Below, in pieces: positions 7,444-10,381 of a DNA stretch of 10,381 nucleotides (positions within the stretch are counted from its first letter, which is position 1; every line of letters starts with the position of its first letter). The stretch comes from JBLHKE01 sp047619485 (lineage in GTDB: Bacteria; Verrucomicrobiota; Verrucomicrobiia; Verrucomicrobiales; DEV007): contig JBLHKE010000233.1 of the NCBI GenBank assembly GCA_047619485.1, positions 1 through 10,381 on the forward strand, given 5' to 3'. Both the position numbers and the translations under genes were made by a program. Below the pieces are notes generated by a model that searched no databases, was not told where the DNA came from, and was given only the letters and a program-made list of their open reading frames with translations.

Positions 7444-9820
7444 GCTTATGGAACCTTTATTGCACAGGGAGAAGTGGATCGGCGCGGCGCTCGCGCTACT
7501 CGCGTTGCTTTCGGCCTCAGTGGCACGGTCGGTCGAGTACGATTTCACACCGCCGCCGGTAGAAGTGTTCGCCGATCTCGAGCAAGAGTTCACCGTCTAC
7601 AGCCACTCCGAGATCCGCCTCGAACCGGCGCCCGAACACCCGCGTATCGCCTGGCTGCCGGCCGATCTGAACATCGGTGAGGATCCTATCCCTGGGGTGA
7701 TCCCGAGCCCCTTTTACCTGAGTACGAACGGCAAGCCGGACCTCTCGTCCGGAGAATTTCTCGCCACCTTCCGTTTCATCCCGCTGGGCAAAGGGGCGAT
7801 CACTCCGCCGCCGATCCCGATCACGATTGGTGGGCAGCGCATCTTGCTGCGCTTGCCGAAGATGTCAGTCAGCCCTAATGGGCACGCGGGATTGACCGAG
7901 ATGATCACGCTCTGGAATGGCAAGGTGCGCCAGCCAGAATCGTTGCGCATCGGCGAGACGGTCGACTTGGAAATTCTTTCCATCAGCCCATTCGATGCGC
8001 CGCTGCAATGGCGCGCGATCCCGGCGCTGGAGATGGATCCGGTGCGCTGGTACCGCGCGACGGTGCCCAACCTGAGCACGGCAATCGATCTGCGTTTCCA
8101 CCGTTTCGGGCGGCGCATCTTCGAGCGCGACCGGACGACCTACCGCGACCGTGAGTGCTGGGTGGTGCGCTACAAAACGCGCTTCACTGTCCTGCCCGGC
8201 GACCGCCTCAAGGGCGTGGTCGGACTAACCCTTCTCGATGGCAGCTACGAGCGCACCCACTACGAGTCGATCGATGTGCCTGTCGCTCCGCTGCCGCCGC
8301 AACCGAGCGGTAGCTACATCAAGACTGGGCTGTTGGGGGATTGCCAGTTCGAAGCCAACTTGGATCCGCCGCGGCCGACCTCCGATCAGCCGTTCACGAT
8401 CACGCTGCGCATCGAGGCGACCGGCGATTCGAAATTGCTGCGCGATCTGGATTTTTCCCGCCCTGGATTCAGGTCAATCGAATCTAGCCAAAGTGTGCTG
8501 CCCAACACCAACTTCGACAAATACCGCGGGCGATTTAGACAGACGCTGATCGCCGACGGAACGGCGTCGACCTTCCCGGCGATCAAGCTGTTGAATTTCG
8601 ACACGCCGGGCGACGCTTGGAAGATCCACCAAGTGACCGAGACCCTGCACTTCGCCGATCTGGGTGACTCGGTGGCAGAGATGGGGCCGGCCGCGACCCT
8701 CGGATTGGGCATTCAGCGCCCGATCCTGCTGAATTTGCACCCGGCAGCCTTCGGCGTCTTGGCTGCTGCGCCGTTTCTACCAATCATCGCCAGCCTGTTG
8801 GCGCGTCAGCGACGCAAGCGGGATCCGCAGCGCAGCGAGCGTGCGCGCAAGCTCGCTGCGCTGCGTAAAAAACTCAAGGGGGCTGATGATGGCGCGGCTC
8901 CCAAGCTACTCGACGATGAGGGAATCCCGCTGTTGCGCGCCTACTGCGAGTTGCCGGATGGTGCCTCGACCCGCGATCTCGCCGGGGCGCTTGAGCAGGA
9001 GCACGGGGAGCTTTCGATGCTACTGCGCGAACACTCGGACGCGGCGTTCGGCAGCAACACGAAGTCGCCGGTCAAGGCTCAGAAACTCTCTCAGTTACTC
9101 GCACGGATCAGCTTCGCGATCCTGTTGTTCTGCTCGATCATGCCAGGGGGATTGCAGGCTGAGGAGATTCAGGAATCGCTCGATGCCGCGGTCGTGAATT
9201 TCGTCGAGGGCAGTTACGAATCGGCTGCGGATCGCTACGAGAAACTCCTGATCGAGTACCCGGATCATGTCGCGCTGCACCTCAATTTAGCACGGGCGCG
9301 GCTTGCTGCCGACCAGCTCCATGGGGCGCGTGCCTCGGCGCACACAGCGGTGTTGCTCGACCCGCTGGACAAGGAGGCACGCGAGTTGCTCAACGCGATC
9401 CACCGTCGGCTCGGTGACCCTCCTTTGCCGGGCAGTGCAGTTCTTGCGCTGCGCCCTGACCAGTTGCTCAGTTTTGCCGTTGCTGGCTGGGGTCTGGCAT
9501 TTTTCTGCGTCGCCTTGCGCCGCTTGAGAGAGAGTTTCCCGCGTTGGCCCGCAGCTGCTTTTTTCCTGTTCGCCGTCGTCCTACTAGCGTGCGCGCTGTG
9601 GCGCAATTCACATGCATACGCAGCTGATCAATACATGGTCGTCACCGAGGAACTGCCGCGCGAGCCGAAGCCTGGTAGGCCGAGTTACGAATTCCCGCCA
9701 CTGCGCTCCGGCGCGATCGTGAGGGCGAGCGTTAGCGAGGAAGTCCCGAGCCACCTGCGCGTCGAGACCGCGGACACTTCCTTCTGGTTGCCGGCCGAGC
9801 AGCTGCAAAAAATTTGGTAG
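7433..9820 (+). CDS. batD: BatD-type protein fused to a BatE-type TPR/SH3 protein
   Basis: A 795-residue fusion. A signal peptide (hydrophobic 16-30, likely cut near SVA/RS at 31) leads into a long beta-rich periplasmic region (35-430) of BatD type, a helix at about 437-456, and an Arg/Lys-rich cytoplasmic part (457-555). A second signal-peptide-like segment (557-576, ending GGLQA) returns the chain to the periplasm. There, about two TPR units (582-655) are followed by two helices (675-695, 704-722) with an RRLRES loop inside, and an SH3b-like domain (735-795) with FWLPAEQL. TPR, two helices and SH3 is the BatE layout. I find no plausible in-frame start at the join. BatD and BatE roles are poorly known; assembly of a membrane complex with the VWA proteins is inferred. 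The ATG at 7433 is preferred because of the ATGA context in the -1 frame of the upstream gene; the ATG at 7448, giving 790 residues, is the alternative. Neither has a good Shine-Dalgarno site. Confidence 0.88.
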   Translation: MITKLMEPLLHREKWIGAALALLALLSASVARSVEYDFTPPPVEVFADLEQEFTVYSHSEIRLEPAPEHPRIAWLPADLNIGEDPIPGVIPSPFYLSTNGKPDLSSGEFLATFRFIPLGKGAITPPPIPITIGGQRILLRLPKMSVSPNGHAGLTEMITLWNGKVRQPESLRIGETVDLEILSISPFDAPLQWRAIPALEMDPVRWYRATVPNLSTAIDLRFHRFGRRIFERDRTTYRDRECWVVRYKTRFTVLPGDRLKGVVGLTLLDGSYERTHYESIDVPVAPLPPQPSGSYIKTGLLGDCQFEANLDPPRPTSDQPFTITLRIEATGDSKLLRDLDFSRPGFRSIESSQSVLPNTNFDKYRGRFRQTLIADGTASTFPAIKLLNFDTPGDAWKIHQVTETLHFADLGDSVAEMGPAATLGLGIQRPILLNLHPAAFGVLAAAPFLPIIASLLARQRRKRDPQRSERARKLAALRKKLKGADDGAAPKLLDDEGIPLLRAYCELPDGASTRDLAGALEQEHGELSMLLREHSDAAFGSNTKSPVKAQKLSQLLARISFAILLFCSIMPGGLQAEEIQESLDAAVVNFVEGSYESAADRYEKLLIEYPDHVALHLNLARARLAADQLHGARASAHTAVLLDPLDKEARELLNAIHRRLGDPPLPGSAVLALRPDQLLSFAVAGWGLAFFCVALRRLRESFPRWPAAAFFLFAVVLLACALWRNSHAYAADQYMVVTEELPREPKPGRPSYEFPPLRSGAIVRASVSEEVPSHLRVETADTSFWLPAEQLQKIW

Positions 9821-9825
9821 AGACC

Positions 9826-10381
9826 ATGAAAAAATTCATCACCACGGCGGCCTGCTTCGTCCTAACATTGTTCCCAATCCACGCAGCCGACTTTACGCCG
9901 GAGGTCGCTGCGGTGCTAGATGCGGTGGTGCGCAAGGATACTGCGGAACTCCGCGAGCGTCTAGTGACGGTCGGTCGTACCAGCCTGCCTGACCTGCTCC
10001 CGGGCGTCTTGTTGGATGAGGCTGGCCATGTCCTGTGCCCGTATCTGCCTCCGATCGATGGGGCAGCGGTTCCTTATCTCATCTATCCTGAAGTCGGGGC
10101 ACGGTTCGCGGCGGAGACGGTCTGGGAGGATTCTGAGGTAGGCCTCGCCATCGTGAGGTGCACTTCAGGGGTGCCGGAAGGGAAGGTGCCTGTCTCGCTC
10201 GCGCTGGATGATTCGCTAGCCGAGTGCTCGTGGTTGCTGGTGCCGAGCTACCCGCCTTCGGTTCCTCCAGGTGATCCGGTGCAACTTCACCTCGGACACC
10301 TGCTGAGCGCACCATCCGACGGCGATCCTAATTTTTCGATCGAAGTCCGTGCCCGCAGGGGTGGTCACGCGGTGTTCGATC
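9826..10381 (+). CDS. Secreted HtrA/trypsin-like protein with lost catalytic residues (partial, 3' end outside the window)
   Basis: An open reading frame of 185 codons that continues past the window edge. It starts five bases after the batD stop with only a weak GGTAGAG before it. Residues 1-20 are a clear signal peptide (KK, hydrophobic core, likely cut after IHA). The rest resembles the trypsin-like fold of HtrA/DegP proteases: GVLLDEAGHVLCPYL (60-74) fits the strand that normally leads into the catalytic His, DSEVGLAIV (102-110) fits the strand with the catalytic Asp, and RRGGHAVFD (177-185) fits the region of the catalytic Ser (GDSGSPVFD-like). At these places the His, Asp and Ser are absent (CPYL, G106 and G179). 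A non-catalytic, binding-only protein is therefore likely, and PDZ domains may follow beyond the window. The alignment is by eye. The assignment as a secreted protein is firm; the HtrA-like origin is moderately supported. Close spacing suggests it belongs to the bat transcript. Confidence 0.7.
   Translation, partial: MKKFITTAACFVLTLFPIHAADFTPEVAAVLDAVVRKDTAELRERLVTVGRTSLPDLLPGVLLDEAGHVLCPYLPPIDGAAVPYLIYPEVGARFAAETVWEDSEVGLAIVRCTSGVPEGKVPVSLALDDSLAECSWLLVPSYPPSVPPGDPVQLHLGHLLSAPSDGDPNFSIEVRARRGGHAVFD

Overview
The window is a compact, almost gap-free operon on the + strand of a GC-rich bacterium (roughly 60% GC by eye). It encodes a MoxR/Bat ("Bacteroides aerotolerance"-type) membrane system. 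The best guess for the host is Verrucomicrobiota or a PVC-group relative. This rests on the secreted thioredoxin-like module of the GSDW type, the PDZ and HtrA-like secreted proteins, weak use of Shine-Dalgarno sites, and Bat subunits fused into long proteins. There is no rRNA or marker gene, so the assignment is inference.

Layout. Bases 1-98 hold no recognisable gene. A secreted PDZ protein (99-947) is followed by an 83-base leader, which is the only real intergenic space. Then come a MoxR AAA+ ATPase (1031-2041), a DUF58 protein (2048-2932), a DUF4381-like two-helix membrane protein (2929-3912), a BatA-type VWA protein (3905-4936), and a BatB-type VWA protein fused to a thioredoxin-like domain and a BatC-like helical repeat/acidic tail (4933-7443). 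After these lie a BatD-type protein fused to a BatE-type TPR/SH3 protein (7433-9820) and the start of a secreted, degenerate HtrA-like protein (9826 to the window edge). Junctions from MoxR onward are 5-6 base gaps or short overlaps, so one co-translated transcript is likely.

How the genes fit together. In characterised MoxR systems the ATPase acts with VWA-domain partners. Here the ATPase and DUF58 protein would be cytoplasmic. The two VWA proteins would be anchored in the inner membrane with their metal-binding VWA domains in the periplasm. The DUF4381-like protein and BatD both place a beta-rich domain outside and a helical domain inside, so they could link the ATPase to the periplasmic parts. 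TPR, thioredoxin-like and SH3-like modules would supply periplasmic protein or cell-wall contacts. The substrate is unknown.

Most notable observations: (1) a probable frame error or frameshift near 7393-7401. In the -1 frame the BatB fusion ends in a natural-looking tail with an ATGA stop/start overlap onto batD. (2) The thioredoxin-like domain has SxxS in place of CxxC. (3) Both gene fusions keep a signal-peptide-like segment at the join. (4) The HtrA-like protein appears to lack all three catalytic residues.
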